DNA of 64,000 nt from JAVMKJ01 sp031732875. Lineage in GTDB: Bacteria; Pseudomonadota; Gammaproteobacteria; Competibacterales; Competibacteraceae. Made by a program: the position numbers and the translations under genes. The stretch spans positions 1-64,000 of the forward strand of contig JAVMKL010000276.1 in assembly GCA_031732875.1 (NCBI GenBank). The letters run 5' to 3'. The notes beneath the pieces were generated by a model. That model was not told the DNA's origin and made no database searches. It worked only from the letters and a program-made list of their open reading frames with translations. Positions 8,829 through 17,153 of this stretch are shown piece after piece (positions within the stretch are counted from its first letter, which is position 1; each line of letters starts with the position of its first letter).

Positions 8829-9275
8829 TTAATTATTCTGCCCAGCCTGCGCGATCATCGTGGCAATCAGGGTTGCAACGAGCGTGGTAACCCCGTCGTC
8901 GGCGCGGGCAAACACGTCGGCGCGCGAAACCGTGATCGTCTTGCCGGGCTTGATCACGCGGCCTTCCGCGACGAAATAAGTTCCAGCGGCCGGCCTGAGC
9001 AAGTTGACTTTCAATTCGACGGTGAGAACCTCGCTTCCGGCGGGCATCAGCGACAGCGCCGCATACCCGCTTGCGGTATCGGCAATGGCGGTAATGACCG
9101 CCGCGTGCATGAAGCCATGTTGCTGGGTGAGGCTTTCGCTGTATGGCATCGAGATATCGACCGCCCCAGGTTCGACGCGATCCAGCGTCGCCTCCATCAT
9201 CCGCATCAGACCCTGCCGTGCAAAACTCGCCTGCACCACGGTGGCGAAATCGGGGTTGGATGGAGTGAAATTCAT
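8829..9275 (-). CDS. PaaI-family hotdog thioesterase
   Basis: A 148-residue hotdog-fold protein with the PaaI/YdiI-type segment QHGFMHAAVITAIADTASG and the following strand VELKVNLLRPA. Family members hydrolyse acyl-CoA or phenylacetyl-CoA thioesters and often relieve CoA sequestration in catabolic operons. Its stop precedes the badI-like start by 42 bp, and its start follows the racemase stop by 15 bp, so it is in the middle of the operon. Substrate not predictable. Confidence 0.82.
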   Translation of the reverse strand: MNFTPSNPDFATVVQASFARQGLMRMMEATLDRVEPGAVDISMPYSESLTQQHGFMHAAVITAIADTASGYAALSLMPAGSEVLTVELKVNLLRPAAGTYFVAEGRVIKPGKTITVSRADVFARADDGVTTLVATLIATMIAQAGQNN

Positions 9276-9290
9276 GGTGGATGGGCGCTC

Positions 9291-10430
9291 TCAAATGGCT
9301 CCGGCGGAAGCGAACCGGGCGATCTCGGTTTCGGAAAATCCCCAGTCGGCCAGCCAGTCGCTCGAAGCGTCGACCTGCTGGCCTGGTGGACCCTGAATCG
9401 CGGCCGGGGTGCGGCTGAAACGCGGCGCCGGGGCCGGTTGCATCAGGCCGGCGAACTCGACGAAGGTTTGCCGGGCCTGGTTGTGCGGGTAGGCGGGGGC
9501 TTCGTCCAGGCCGAGCACCGGCGTGACACAGGCATCGCTGCCCTCGAACAGCGCGCACCACTCGTCGCGGGTCTTGGTTCGCAGCGCCGCGCGCAGGCTT
9601 TCCTTCATGACCGGCCAGGATTTCGGATGCCATTGCCGCCGGGGGTCGGGATCGGCAACGCCGCAGCCTTCGAGCAGGATCCGGTAAAAATGGGGTTCGA
9701 TGGGACCCACCGCCAGCCATTTGCCGTCGGCGCATTCATAGGTGTCGTAGAAATGGGCGCCGCCATCGAGAAAATTGCTCTCTCGCCGATCGGTCCAATG
9801 CCCCATCGCTTTCAGGCTGTATATGGCGGCCATCAGCAGGGCGGAACCGTCGGCCATGGCTGCGTCCACCACCTGCCCCTGCCCGGAGCCGCGAGCTTCG
9901 AGCAGGGCGGCCAACAGGCCGACCAGCAACAGCATGGCCCCGCCGCCGTAGTCGGCGATCAGATTCAGCGGCGGCGGCGGCCCGCCATCCGCGCGGCCGA
10001 TGGCGTGCAGCGCGCCGGACAGCGCCAGATAATTGATGTCGTGACCGGCGGTGTGCGCCAGCGGCCCGGTCTGGCCCCAACCGGTCATGCGGCCGTAGAC
10101 CAGTCGCGGGTTCCGCGCCAGGCAGACCTCCGGCCCCAGCCCCAACCGCTCCATGACGCCGGGCCGAAAGCCCTCGATCAGCGCGTCGGCTCGTTCGATC
10201 AGGCGCAGCGCGGTCGCCGCGTCGGCGGGCGCTTTCAGATCGAGCCGGAGGATTCGCCGCCCCCGGTCGGGAATGTTCTTTTCCGGCGCGAACAGGTTGG
10301 CTTCCGGGGCGCTGGTCTCACGGTTGATTTGCACGACCTCCGCCCCCAGGTCGGATAGCACCATGCCGGAAAAGGGCACCGGACCGAGTCCGGCGAATTC
10401 GACGACCTTGATGCCTGCTAATGGTCCCAT
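9291..10430 (-). CDS. Alpha-methylacyl-CoA racemase-like CaiB/BaiF protein
   Basis: Class III CoA-transferase-fold protein of 379 residues. The N-terminus (LAGIKVVEFAGLGPVPFSGM) and the segment GRMTGWGQTGPLAHTAGHDI are hallmarks of alpha-methylacyl-CoA racemases. The catalytic His (GHDINY, about 130) and Asp (IADYGGGA, about 156) are both present. It would epimerise (2R)-methylacyl-CoA so beta-oxidation can proceed. The ATG at 10430 is used because homologues start at MGPLAGIKV. A GC-rich palindromic repeat fills the gap to the upstream acyl-CoA dehydrogenase gene. Confidence 0.86.
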   Translation of the reverse strand: MGPLAGIKVVEFAGLGPVPFSGMVLSDLGAEVVQINRETSAPEANLFAPEKNIPDRGRRILRLDLKAPADAATALRLIERADALIEGFRPGVMERLGLGPEVCLARNPRLVYGRMTGWGQTGPLAHTAGHDINYLALSGALHAIGRADGGPPPPLNLIADYGGGAMLLLVGLLAALLEARGSGQGQVVDAAMADGSALLMAAIYSLKAMGHWTDRRESNFLDGGAHFYDTYECADGKWLAVGPIEPHFYRILLEGCGVADPDPRRQWHPKSWPVMKESLRAALRTKTRDEWCALFEGSDACVTPVLGLDEAPAYPHNQARQTFVEFAGLMQPAPAPRFSRTPAAIQGPPGQQVDASSDWLADWGFSETEIARFASAGAI

Positions 10431-10457
10431 CGTCAATCTCCAAACATCAGCGTTCGA

Positions 10458-10507
10458 TCCCCTCCCCCCCAACCTCTCTCCCGCAAACGGGCAAGGGGAG
10501 CGAACGA
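10458..10507. repeat. Dispersed GC-rich palindromic repeat, copy 2
   Basis: C-rich tract, CCTCTCTCCCGC, a G-rich arm and the right end GGGGAGCGAACGATTA, which matches copy 1 (2392-2440). It lies between two genes of the same operon, so it would be transcribed as an mRNA hairpin. Confidence 0.65.
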
Positions 10508-10521
10508 TTACCTCCCAACGA

Positions 10522-11658
10522 TCAGCCGACCGCCACCGCTCGACCGATCACCAAGCGTTGAATGTCGGACGCGCCTTCGTAGATCTGGGTCACCCGGACG
10601 TCCCGATAGAGGCGTTCCACGGGGAAATCGGTACTGTAACCGTAACCACCGTGAATCTGAATGGCGTCCGAGCAAACCTGCTCCGCCATTTCAGAAGCGA
10701 ACAACTTAGCCATGGAGGCTTCCTTCAGGCAGGGACGGCCGGCGTCGCGCAGGCTGGCGGCGTGCCAAACCATCTGCCGAGCGACTTCGATTTGGGTCGC
10801 CATATCGGCCAGGCGGAACAGCACCGCCTGATGCTGGACGATGGGCACGCCGAACGTCTCTCTTTCCCGCGCATAGTCCACCGCAGCCTCGAATGCGGCC
10901 CGGGCCATGCCCACGGCCTGGGCCGCGATGCCGATCCGCCCGGCTTCCAGGTTGGACAAGGCGATCCTGTAGCCTTCCCCCTCCCGGCCGAGCAGGTTTT
11001 CCACCGGCACCCGGCAGTTCTCGAACAGAATCTGCGCCGTATCGGAGGCGTGCTGCCCCATCTTTTCCTCCAGCCGGGCCACGATGTATCCCGGCGTGTC
11101 GGTCGGGACCAAGAAGCAGGAGATGCCTTTCTTGCCGGCGGTCGGATCGGTCACGGCAAAGACGATGGCGACATCGCCTTCCTTGCCGGTAGTGATGAAC
11201 TGCTTGGCGCCATTCAGCACCCAATCGTCGCCATCGCGCCGCGCGGTGGCGCGGATGGCGGCGGCGTCGGAACCGGTGTGGGGTTCGGTGAGGCAGAAGC
11301 AGCCCAGCCATTCCCCCCGCGCCAGCCGGGCCAGATAGCGTTCCTTCTGCCCGTCGGTGCCGTAGTTCAGCGTAATCCCGCAGGCGAGCGAATTCTGCAC
11401 GCAGACGATGGTGGAGGTGGCCCCGTGACCCGCGGCGATCTCTTCGATGGCCAGCACCATCGATAGATAATCCAGGCCGGCGCCGCCCCACCGTTCCGGC
11501 ACCACCATGCCCATGACCCCCAGTTCCGCCAGTTCGCGCAGGGCTTCGCGCGGGAAGGTCCGGGTACGTTCCCATTCGGCCGCGTTGGGTGCCAGCCGCT
11601 CCCGGGCGAACTGGCGCAAGGTGTCGCGGATCATTTCCTGCTCCTGGGTGAGAATCAT
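10522..11658 (-). CDS. Acyl-CoA dehydrogenase
   Basis: FAD-dependent enzyme of 378 residues catalysing alpha,beta-dehydrogenation of acyl-CoA. Signatures seen: GSDAAAIRATARRDG preceded by CLTEPHTG (FAD/substrate contact), GGYGYSTDFPVERLYRD, and the catalytic-base region QIYEGASDIQR near residue 364, with Glu in the short/branched-chain enzyme position. Its electrons would pass to ETF. The ATG at 11658 (MILTQEQEMIRDTLRQFA) is the family N-terminus; it starts 26 bp after the SDR stop. In this operon it would act before the SDR and hydratase-type enzymes. Confidence 0.92.
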   Translation of the reverse strand: MILTQEQEMIRDTLRQFARERLAPNAAEWERTRTFPREALRELAELGVMGMVVPERWGGAGLDYLSMVLAIEEIAAGHGATSTIVCVQNSLACGITLNYGTDGQKERYLARLARGEWLGCFCLTEPHTGSDAAAIRATARRDGDDWVLNGAKQFITTGKEGDVAIVFAVTDPTAGKKGISCFLVPTDTPGYIVARLEEKMGQHASDTAQILFENCRVPVENLLGREGEGYRIALSNLEAGRIGIAAQAVGMARAAFEAAVDYARERETFGVPIVQHQAVLFRLADMATQIEVARQMVWHAASLRDAGRPCLKEASMAKLFASEMAEQVCSDAIQIHGGYGYSTDFPVERLYRDVRVTQIYEGASDIQRLVIGRAVAVG

Positions 11659-11684
11659 GTTCCGGCCCCCATCCGAACGAAAAG

Positions 11685-12452
11685 TTATTTGGCACCCATG
11701 CGGATGGCGCCGTCGAGGCGGATGACCTCGCCGTTGAGGTAGGCGTTTTCGACGATGTGGCGCACCAGGCTGGCGAACTCGGTCGGCTTGCCGAGACGGG
11801 GGGGAAACGGCACCATCCTGCCGAGCGAATCCCGCACCTCTTGCGGCATTCCCAGCAACATGGGGGTCTCCATCACGCCCGGCGCGATGGTCATGACGCG
11901 GATGCCGTTCCGGCTCAGTTCCCGCGCGATGGGCAAGGTCATGGCGATCATGCCACCCTTGGACGCAGCGTAGGCAGCCTGTCCGATCTGGCCCTCGAAG
12001 GCGGCCACCGACGCGGTATTGACGATGACGCCGCGCTCGCCGGTTTCGCTGGGTTCGTTGCCCGCCATGGTGGTGGCCGCATGACGCACCAGATTGAACG
12101 CACCGATCAGGTTGATTTGCACCACCTTGGCGAAAGTGGCCAACCCGGGCGGCTCCTCCTTGCCCAGAACCTTTTCCGCCGGCGCGACGCCGGCGCAGTT
12201 GACCAGACCATGCAGGGTCCCGAACGCGCTTGCGGTCGATTCGACCGCGGCCCGGCCACTCGCTTCGTCGGCCACGTCGGTGACGACGAATCGGACGGCG
12301 GGGCCAAGTTCGGCGGCGAGCGCCTCGCCAGCCTCTCGGTTCAGATCGGCGATGGCCACCCTCCCGCCGGCGGCGACGAGCATTCGCGCGGTGGCCGCGC
12401 CGAGACCGGAAGCGCCCCCGGTTACCAGAAAAACGTGGTTGTCGATATTCAT
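11685..12452 (-). CDS. SDR 3-hydroxyacyl-CoA dehydrogenase (HSD10 type)
   Basis: Short-chain dehydrogenase of 255 residues: NAD-binding TGGASGLG near residues 11-18, NCAG, catalytic Ser region NTASVAAF, and YAASK near residue 165. The sequence is closest to type-10 hydroxyacyl-CoA dehydrogenases (VAAFEGQIGQAAYAASKGG; PGVMETPML), which oxidise 3-hydroxy-2-methylacyl-CoA or straight-chain hydroxyacyl-CoA. It is the first gene of the operon, giving a potential dehydrogenation, hydration and oxidation set together with racemase, thioesterase and BadI-like hydrolase. BadH of the cyclohexanecarboxylate route is also an SDR but appears less similar. Confidence 0.86.
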   Translation of the reverse strand: MNIDNHVFLVTGGASGLGAATARMLVAAGGRVAIADLNREAGEALAAELGPAVRFVVTDVADEASGRAAVESTASAFGTLHGLVNCAGVAPAEKVLGKEEPPGLATFAKVVQINLIGAFNLVRHAATTMAGNEPSETGERGVIVNTASVAAFEGQIGQAAYAASKGGMIAMTLPIARELSRNGIRVMTIAPGVMETPMLLGMPQEVRDSLGRMVPFPPRLGKPTEFASLVRHIVENAYLNGEVIRLDGAIRMGAK

Positions 12453-12570
12453 GACCGTCCTCGCGGGATGGATGGGTGTCGCGCTGGCGTTGAAATAAGT
12501 CTAGAGCGTGTTTGGGTGACCCTCCATGCGAAAATTTGCTCATTTTGTTGAAGTTTTCTTGGAACAGACA

Positions 12571-12597
12571 GTGACGGGCGGGCGAGCGTCGTATAAT
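12571..12597 (+). promoter_or_regulatory. Possible sigma-70 promoter for the 12636 gene
   Basis: A consensus -10 TATAAT at 12592-12597, with only a weak -35 (GTGACG at 12571, 15-bp spacing). The downstream gene starts 38 bp further on. Confidence 0.4.
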
Positions 12598-12635
12598 GAC
12601 CCTAAAAGACCCGACCGACGCCTGAGGAGATCACT

Positions 12636-12953
12636 GTGAGCCACGCCGTCACCGTCTCGTTCGACCGCAACAGCGAATACGAAATCATGCTGCACGACGG
12701 TGACGTGCTGGGCATGGACAAGGAGCAGGCACGTACCTGGCTGGCACGGGAATTCGAGGAATTGGAGTGCGTGCCGTCCAACCCGGTGGGCAAGATCCTG
12801 CTGCTCGACATGATCCTGAACGTCGCCAAGTATGCGGGAGAGGAATGCTTCGAGGGCGATGGGGAATGGGCCAGGAATTATGCGATCGCGGTTGTGGTGT
12901 CCCTGGACCGCCCGGCGATCCGGGTGGACGTCGCGAACTTCGTTGTCGGTTGA
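12636..12953 (+). CDS. Small acidic protein of unknown function
   Basis: A 105-residue protein I do not recognise. It is rich in Asp/Glu, has no signal peptide or membrane segment, and contains one long likely helix (KEQARTWLAREFEELE) followed by KILLLDMILNVAKYAG and a beta-rich C-terminal third. Translation starts at GTG 12636, preceded by GAGGAG at good spacing and a TATAAT box, so expression looks real. It stands alone, diverging from the acyl-CoA operon and followed by an esterase gene transcribed the same way. The helical core and small size would fit an accessory or regulatory protein, but that is conjecture. Confidence 0.7.
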   Translation: MSHAVTVSFDRNSEYEIMLHDGDVLGMDKEQARTWLAREFEELECVPSNPVGKILLLDMILNVAKYAGEECFEGDGEWARNYAIAVVVSLDRPAIRVDVANFVVG

Positions 12954-13010
12954 ACTGGGCCAGGCTTCGCTCCAGGAGCCACTTCTCTCATCCTGATCCA
13001 GAACTCGCGC

Positions 13011-13036
13011 CCGCCCTCTCGGTCCCGCGAGGGCGG
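13011..13036 (+). terminator. Hairpin after the small unknown gene
   Basis: An 8-bp GC stem (13011-13018 with 13029-13036) with a 10-nt loop, 58 bp past the stop codon. No T tract follows, so termination is uncertain. Confidence 0.4.
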
Positions 13037-13098
13037 CTTGACAAGCCGGAACGCTTCCCCACTAATGCCGTCCGACTGATTTTCACGGGAATATCCTC

Positions 13099-13782
13099 AT
13101 GACCGACACGCCGCTCACCACCCTCGAAATCGAACCTAAGGGCGCCGTTCGCTCCAGCGTGATCTGGATGCACGGCCTGGGTGCCGACGCCCGGGATTTC
13201 GAACCGATCGTCCCGGAACTGCGCCTGCCGTCCGAGTTGGGCATCCGCTTCGTCTTTCCCAACGCCCCCATTCGCCCCGTCACCGTCAACGGCGGCATGC
13301 GAATGCGAGCCTGGTACGACGTGCTGAGCATGGATCTGCCCCGTCAGGAGGACCCCGATGGCGTCTACGCCTCCGAACGGGGCATTTACGCCCTGCTGGA
13401 ACGGGAGCAACAGCGCGGCGTCCCCGCCGATCGAATCGTGCTGGCCGGCTTCTCTCAAGGTGGCGCGATGGCGCTGCACACCGGCTTGCGCTATCCAGAC
13501 CGTCTGGCCGGTATTCTGGCCCTGTCCTGCTACATCCCGCTGGCCAGCCGGCTGAACGAAGAGCGCCGGCCCGCCAACCAGCACGCGCCGATCTTCATGG
13601 CCCACGGCGATTATGATGCCGTCATCCCGATGCGTTACGGCCAACAGGGTGCCGAACTGCTGGAGAACCTGGGCTACCGGGTGGAATGGAGCGACTACGG
13701 CATGGGGCACGAAGTCTGCTGGGAGGAAATTCGCGACATCGCCAAATGGCTCGGACAGGTTCTGGCGGTGCCCCTCGCTTGA
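13099..13782 (+). CDS. Alpha/beta-hydrolase carboxylesterase (phospholipase/carboxylesterase family)
   Basis: A 227-residue serine hydrolase of the EstB/YpfH-like family acting on short acyl esters or lysophospholipids. The start of the fold is VIWMHGLGADARDF; the nucleophile elbow is GFSQGG (Ser about 119), the acid is in HGDYDAVIP (about 169-172) and the base is His in GMGHEVC (about 203). No signal peptide, so cytoplasmic. Start ATG at 13099 follows a GGGAAT stretch. The downstream DUF4019 gene begins 41 bp after the stop. Confidence 0.9.
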   Translation: MTDTPLTTLEIEPKGAVRSSVIWMHGLGADARDFEPIVPELRLPSELGIRFVFPNAPIRPVTVNGGMRMRAWYDVLSMDLPRQEDPDGVYASERGIYALLEREQQRGVPADRIVLAGFSQGGAMALHTGLRYPDRLAGILALSCYIPLASRLNEERRPANQHAPIFMAHGDYDAVIPMRYGQQGAELLENLGYRVEWSDYGMGHEVCWEEIRDIAKWLGQVLAVPLA

Positions 13783-13823
13783 ATCGAACGGCCAACCGAC
13801 GGGCTTTTCACAAGGAACCCAAC

Positions 13824-14240
13824 ATGATCAAAATCTTACGGTTCGGCGTTATTTTCCTGTTCCTGCTGGGCTCGACCGCTCACGCCGCCGATAACGCCAC
13901 CGGCAAGGCACAAACCGCTGCCCTGGCGTGGTTGGCGCTGGTCGATGCTGAAAAATACGGGCAGAGCTGGAGCGAAGCGGCGTTATTGTTCCGAAGCGCC
14001 GTCATGCAAGTCGATTGGGTCAATGCCGTCACAGCGGTCCGCGCCCCGCTTGGCGCGTTGAAATCCCGCACCCTCAAATCCGCGAATTTCACTCGCAGCC
14101 TACCCGGTGCTCCGGACGGTGAATACGTCGTCATTCAATTCGACAGCCAGTTCGAGCACAAAGCATCGGCGGTAGAGACGGTAACCCCGATGCGCGACAA
14201 GGATGGGATCTGGCGCGTGGCCGGCTACTACATCAAGTAG
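13824..14240 (+). CDS. DUF4019-domain exported protein
   Basis: A 138-residue protein with a clear signal peptide (KILRFGVIFLFLLGSTAHA, cleavage after AHA near residue 21) and a DUF4019-type domain (AALAWLALVDAEKYGQSW; DGEYVVIQFDSQFEHK; KDGIWRVAGYYIK). The function of the domain is not established; proteins are periplasmic or secreted. Start ATG at 13824 is preceded by AAGGAA. The last 51 bases of the gene plus 7 bases downstream are repeated almost exactly at 15640-15697, beyond the nucleotidyltransferase-like gene. Confidence 0.8.
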   Translation: MIKILRFGVIFLFLLGSTAHAADNATGKAQTAALAWLALVDAEKYGQSWSEAALLFRSAVMQVDWVNAVTAVRAPLGALKSRTLKSANFTRSLPGAPDGEYVVIQFDSQFEHKASAVETVTPMRDKDGIWRVAGYYIK

Positions 14241-14247
14241 CGAAGCG
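14190..14247 (+). repeat. Direct repeat flanking the nucleotidyltransferase gene, left copy
   Basis: 58 bp covering the last 17 codons of the DUF4019 gene and 7 bp beyond. 55 of 58 positions are identical to 15640-15697. Confidence 0.85.
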
Positions 14248-14286
14248 AGTGAAACCATACGTTCGATCGTGAAATCGTTTTTTTTC

Positions 14287-15432
14287 TCAGCCTCGATGCA
14301 ACCACTTGGCGACTCCCCGCACAATCCGCACCGCATAAAACCAGGGCAACCCCAGCGGACCGCGCACACCATGGTGTCGGCGCATGAAACCGGTATCCGG
14401 AAACAGGTGTTGGCCGAGCCAGCGCAGGCGCGCGGTGGTGGAAGGCAGGGCACGGAAATTCAGCCATTCATAGCGCCACCGCGGACGGATCTGGCGGGGA
14501 TCGAACCCATCCCGGTCGGCGCCGACCCGCAGTCGGTGCTGGACTTCATCGGGTAGTGCCGTCGCGAAAAGCATTTGGGCGCCGCCCAGGCCATCGAGGC
14601 ACGGACCGCACAGTGCCCGCTCTTCCGCCAGCGCCGTGACCTGTTGCCATCCCTCATCGGTAATACGCTGAGCCAGCAGGTGGATGTCGTACAGCCAGAT
14701 TAACCGATCAGCGGTACCCCTCGGCATATTGGTGATCCGGTGCATGCAGGCCAGCAGCAGCGCGTGCGTCGGTCCCAGACCGCGGGCATGTGGCCCCAAC
14801 GCCGGGACGAGCACGGCCGCCGCCGCCAGTTCGGCAAAAGTAAAACGCTCGGCAAACAACGTTGCGTTGCTCGGCCGCCAATGCACGTCCAAGGCATGGA
14901 TCAGCCCGCCACGGGTTTTTTTATAACAGCCGAGTTCGTAACCGATCAGATCGCCGGGCACGTCCATCGACTGCTGGTAACCGAGAGTCTGGAGCAGGCG
15001 CCAGGCCCGCTCGGCATCGTCACGGGAAGGCAGCAGCAGATCGGTGTCGCAGCGATTGCGCAAATGGGGCTCGGGATACAGGATATAGGCCAAGGATGCC
15101 CCCTTGAGTAACAGCACCGACAAACTATGTCGCGCCAGCGCATCGAGTACCTCTCGCAGTTCCGCCGCGCGCGCCATCTCCACAGCGACTTCCTGGTAGG
15201 CGTGCCGGGCCAGCGCCGCGCGCAACGTTGCCGGATGGCGGTCCCAGGCAGCGGACCGGCGCAACCGGTCATGACAAAGGGCCAATACCCCTTCCGCCCG
15301 TGCAATATCGAGCAGCACGGATTCGGCCGGCGCCACGCCTGGTTCCGTACCGCGCAACAACGCCGCCAGCCAAGTCCGAACGGGATCCAGAGTTGGAGAC
15401 GCGCTTGGCATGGCGTTACTTTGACACTCCAT
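14287..15432 (-). CDS. Nucleotidyltransferase-family protein (NTP_transf_5-like)
   Basis: A protein of about 381 residues with the signature of the uncharacterised nucleotidyltransferase family found in exopolysaccharide and exosortase loci: LLLKGASLAYILYPEPHLRN, then the paired acidic residues RCDTDLLL as the likely metal site, and the later LLWLYDIHLL-type helix (RLIWLYDIHLLAQ). Two starts are possible, ATG 15432 and ATG 15411; neither has a strong ribosome-binding site. It faces the DUF4019 gene tail to tail, and the interval is flanked by a 58-bp direct repeat. Its reaction and partner are unknown. Confidence 0.75.
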   Translation of the reverse strand: MECQSNAMPSASPTLDPVRTWLAALLRGTEPGVAPAESVLLDIARAEGVLALCHDRLRRSAAWDRHPATLRAALARHAYQEVAVEMARAAELREVLDALARHSLSVLLLKGASLAYILYPEPHLRNRCDTDLLLPSRDDAERAWRLLQTLGYQQSMDVPGDLIGYELGCYKKTRGGLIHALDVHWRPSNATLFAERFTFAELAAAAVLVPALGPHARGLGPTHALLLACMHRITNMPRGTADRLIWLYDIHLLAQRITDEGWQQVTALAEERALCGPCLDGLGGAQMLFATALPDEVQHRLRVGADRDGFDPRQIRPRWRYEWLNFRALPSTTARLRWLGQHLFPDTGFMRRHHGVRGPLGLPWFYAVRIVRGVAKWLHRG

Positions 15433-15562
15433 CGCGCCGAACACCCTCACCTCGCCCAATTTCGGACGCTCGAAGCCCAACGCGCATCTCGCCGGATCTC
15501 TTTGATCCATCGCCATCATTTTCAACCAATCCCGAATGGTACGAGTACGCCGCCGCCCTGCC

Positions 15563-15617
15563 CCAACGATCATGTCGTTGGAACGTCACCCCGGACGATG
15601 AAAGTCGGTACTTTCAT
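15563..15617. repeat. Two adjacent perfect hairpins upstream of the nucleotidyltransferase gene
   Basis: CCAACGA-N5-TCGTTGG at 15563-15581 and ATGAAAGT-N4-ACTTTCAT at 15598-15617. Both are perfect inverted repeats in noncoding sequence between the gene and the right direct repeat. Role unknown. Confidence 0.6.
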
Positions 15618-15639
15618 GGCAACCTAACAGTCGCCCCCC

Positions 15640-15697
15640 ATGCGCGACAAGGATGGGATCTGGCGCGTGGCCGGGTACTGCATCAAGTAGCGGAGCG
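15640..15697 (+). pseudogene. Duplicated 3' end of the DUF4019 gene (right direct repeat)
   Basis: A stranded copy of the final 17 codons and stop of the DUF4019 gene, in the same orientation, with 3 mismatches to 14190-14247. No matching upstream part of the gene is present, so it is a fragment left by duplication or recombination. Confidence 0.8.
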
Positions 15698-15710
15698 GGC
15701 CACAGCGGGA

Positions 15711-17108
15711 TCACGGCAACTCCGCCACCCAAGCCTGCGCCAGTGACGCCGCCTCGCGCACCCGATCGGGGGCGGTTCCCCCCAACACGTCGCGAGCCGC
15801 CACCGAGCCATCCAGCGACAGCACCGCGAATACGTCGTCCTCGATCAGCGGCGAAAATTGTTGCAGTTCCTCCAGTTTCATCTCCGCCAGATCCCGACCG
15901 GTTTCCACTCCCAGCCGCACCGCCTTGCCGACGATCTCGTGGGCATCGCGGAACGGCACCCCCTTGCGGACCAGATAATCGGCCAAGTCGGTGGCGGTGG
16001 CGAAACCGCGTCGGGCGGCCTGAAGCATCTGGTCGCGCTTGGGGCGCACCGCCGGGATCATGTCGGCGAAGGCGCGCAGGCAACCCCGCACGGTATCCAC
16101 CGTATCGAACAGCGGTTCCTTATCCTCCTGATTGTCCTTGTTATAAGCCAGCGGCTGGCTCTTCATCAGCGTCAACAGCGCCATCAGGTGACCGTTGACC
16201 CGTCCGACCTTGCCGCGCACCAGTTCCGGCACGTCGGGATTCTTCTTCTGCGGCATGATCGAGGAACCGGTGCAGAATCGGTCCGGCAGATCGACGAAAT
16301 CGAACTGGGCCGAGGACCACAGCACCAGTTCCTCGGCCATCCGCGACAGATGGGTCATCAGAATCGCGGCGGCGGCGGCGAATTCGATGGCGAAATCCCG
16401 GTCGCTGACCGCATCCAGGGAATTCGCCGATGGCGCGTCGAAATCCAGGAGTCGCGCGGTGTAGTGGCGATCCAGCGGGTAGCCGGTGCCGGCCAGCGCC
16501 GCCGCGCCCAACGGCATGACGTTGACCCGTTTGCGGCAGTCGGTCAGCCGTTCGTGGTCGCGCTTGAGCATCTCGAACCAGGCCAGCAGGTGATGGCCGA
16601 AGGTCACCGGCTGGGCAACCTGCAAGTGGGTAAAGCCTGGCATGATCGTATCCGCTTCGCGCGCCGCCATTGCCGCCAACCCACCCAACAACCGTGCGAT
16701 CTCGACCAGAATGGCGTCGATGGCGTCGCGCAGGTACAGCCGAATGTCGGTGGCAACCTGGTCGTTACGAGAGCGGCCGGTGTGCAGGCGCTTGCCGGCA
16801 TCGCCGATGCGCTCGGTCAGGCGGGCTTCGATGTTCATGTGAACGTCCTCGAGTTCCACCGACCACTCGAACTCGCCGCGCTCGATCTCGGCCCGAATCG
16901 CTTCGAGGCCTTTCACGATCACCTCGCAATCCTCCCGCGAGAGCACCCCCACTCGCGCCAGCATGCGGGCATGGGCGATGGAACCGTTGATATCCTGCCG
17001 GTACATCCGCCGGTCGAATTCCACCGAGGCGGTGAAGGCGGCCACGAAGGCGTCGGTGCTCTCGGTGAACCGTCCACCCCAGGTCTTGTTGGTTTGAGTG
17101 TCGCTCAT
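15711..17108 (-). CDS. argH: Argininosuccinate lyase
   Basis: Last step of arginine synthesis: cleaves argininosuccinate to arginine and fumarate. The 465-residue product starts with the conserved KTWGGRFTE, contains HTGRSRNDQ and THLQVAQP, and carries the superfamily signature GSSIMPQKKNPD. Length is normal and all landmarks are intact. Start ATG at 17108. It diverges from hemC with only 45 bp between the start codons, an arrangement common in Pseudomonas and relatives, so the promoters must overlap. Confidence 0.97.
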   Translation of the reverse strand: MSDTQTNKTWGGRFTESTDAFVAAFTASVEFDRRMYRQDINGSIAHARMLARVGVLSREDCEVIVKGLEAIRAEIERGEFEWSVELEDVHMNIEARLTERIGDAGKRLHTGRSRNDQVATDIRLYLRDAIDAILVEIARLLGGLAAMAAREADTIMPGFTHLQVAQPVTFGHHLLAWFEMLKRDHERLTDCRKRVNVMPLGAAALAGTGYPLDRHYTARLLDFDAPSANSLDAVSDRDFAIEFAAAAAILMTHLSRMAEELVLWSSAQFDFVDLPDRFCTGSSIMPQKKNPDVPELVRGKVGRVNGHLMALLTLMKSQPLAYNKDNQEDKEPLFDTVDTVRGCLRAFADMIPAVRPKRDQMLQAARRGFATATDLADYLVRKGVPFRDAHEIVGKAVRLGVETGRDLAEMKLEELQQFSPLIEDDVFAVLSLDGSVAARDVLGGTAPDRVREAASLAQAWVAELP

Positions 17109-17153
17109 AAGATATTCTTTAGGCTGAAAAGGACGCCATAGCTTACCAAAACC

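Noticed and set aside
11659..12543. Upstream extension of the acyl-CoA dehydrogenase into the SDR gene
   Set aside because: The extension is out of phase with the SDR gene, Arg/Gly-rich and without motifs; the ATG at 11658 gives the family N-terminus.
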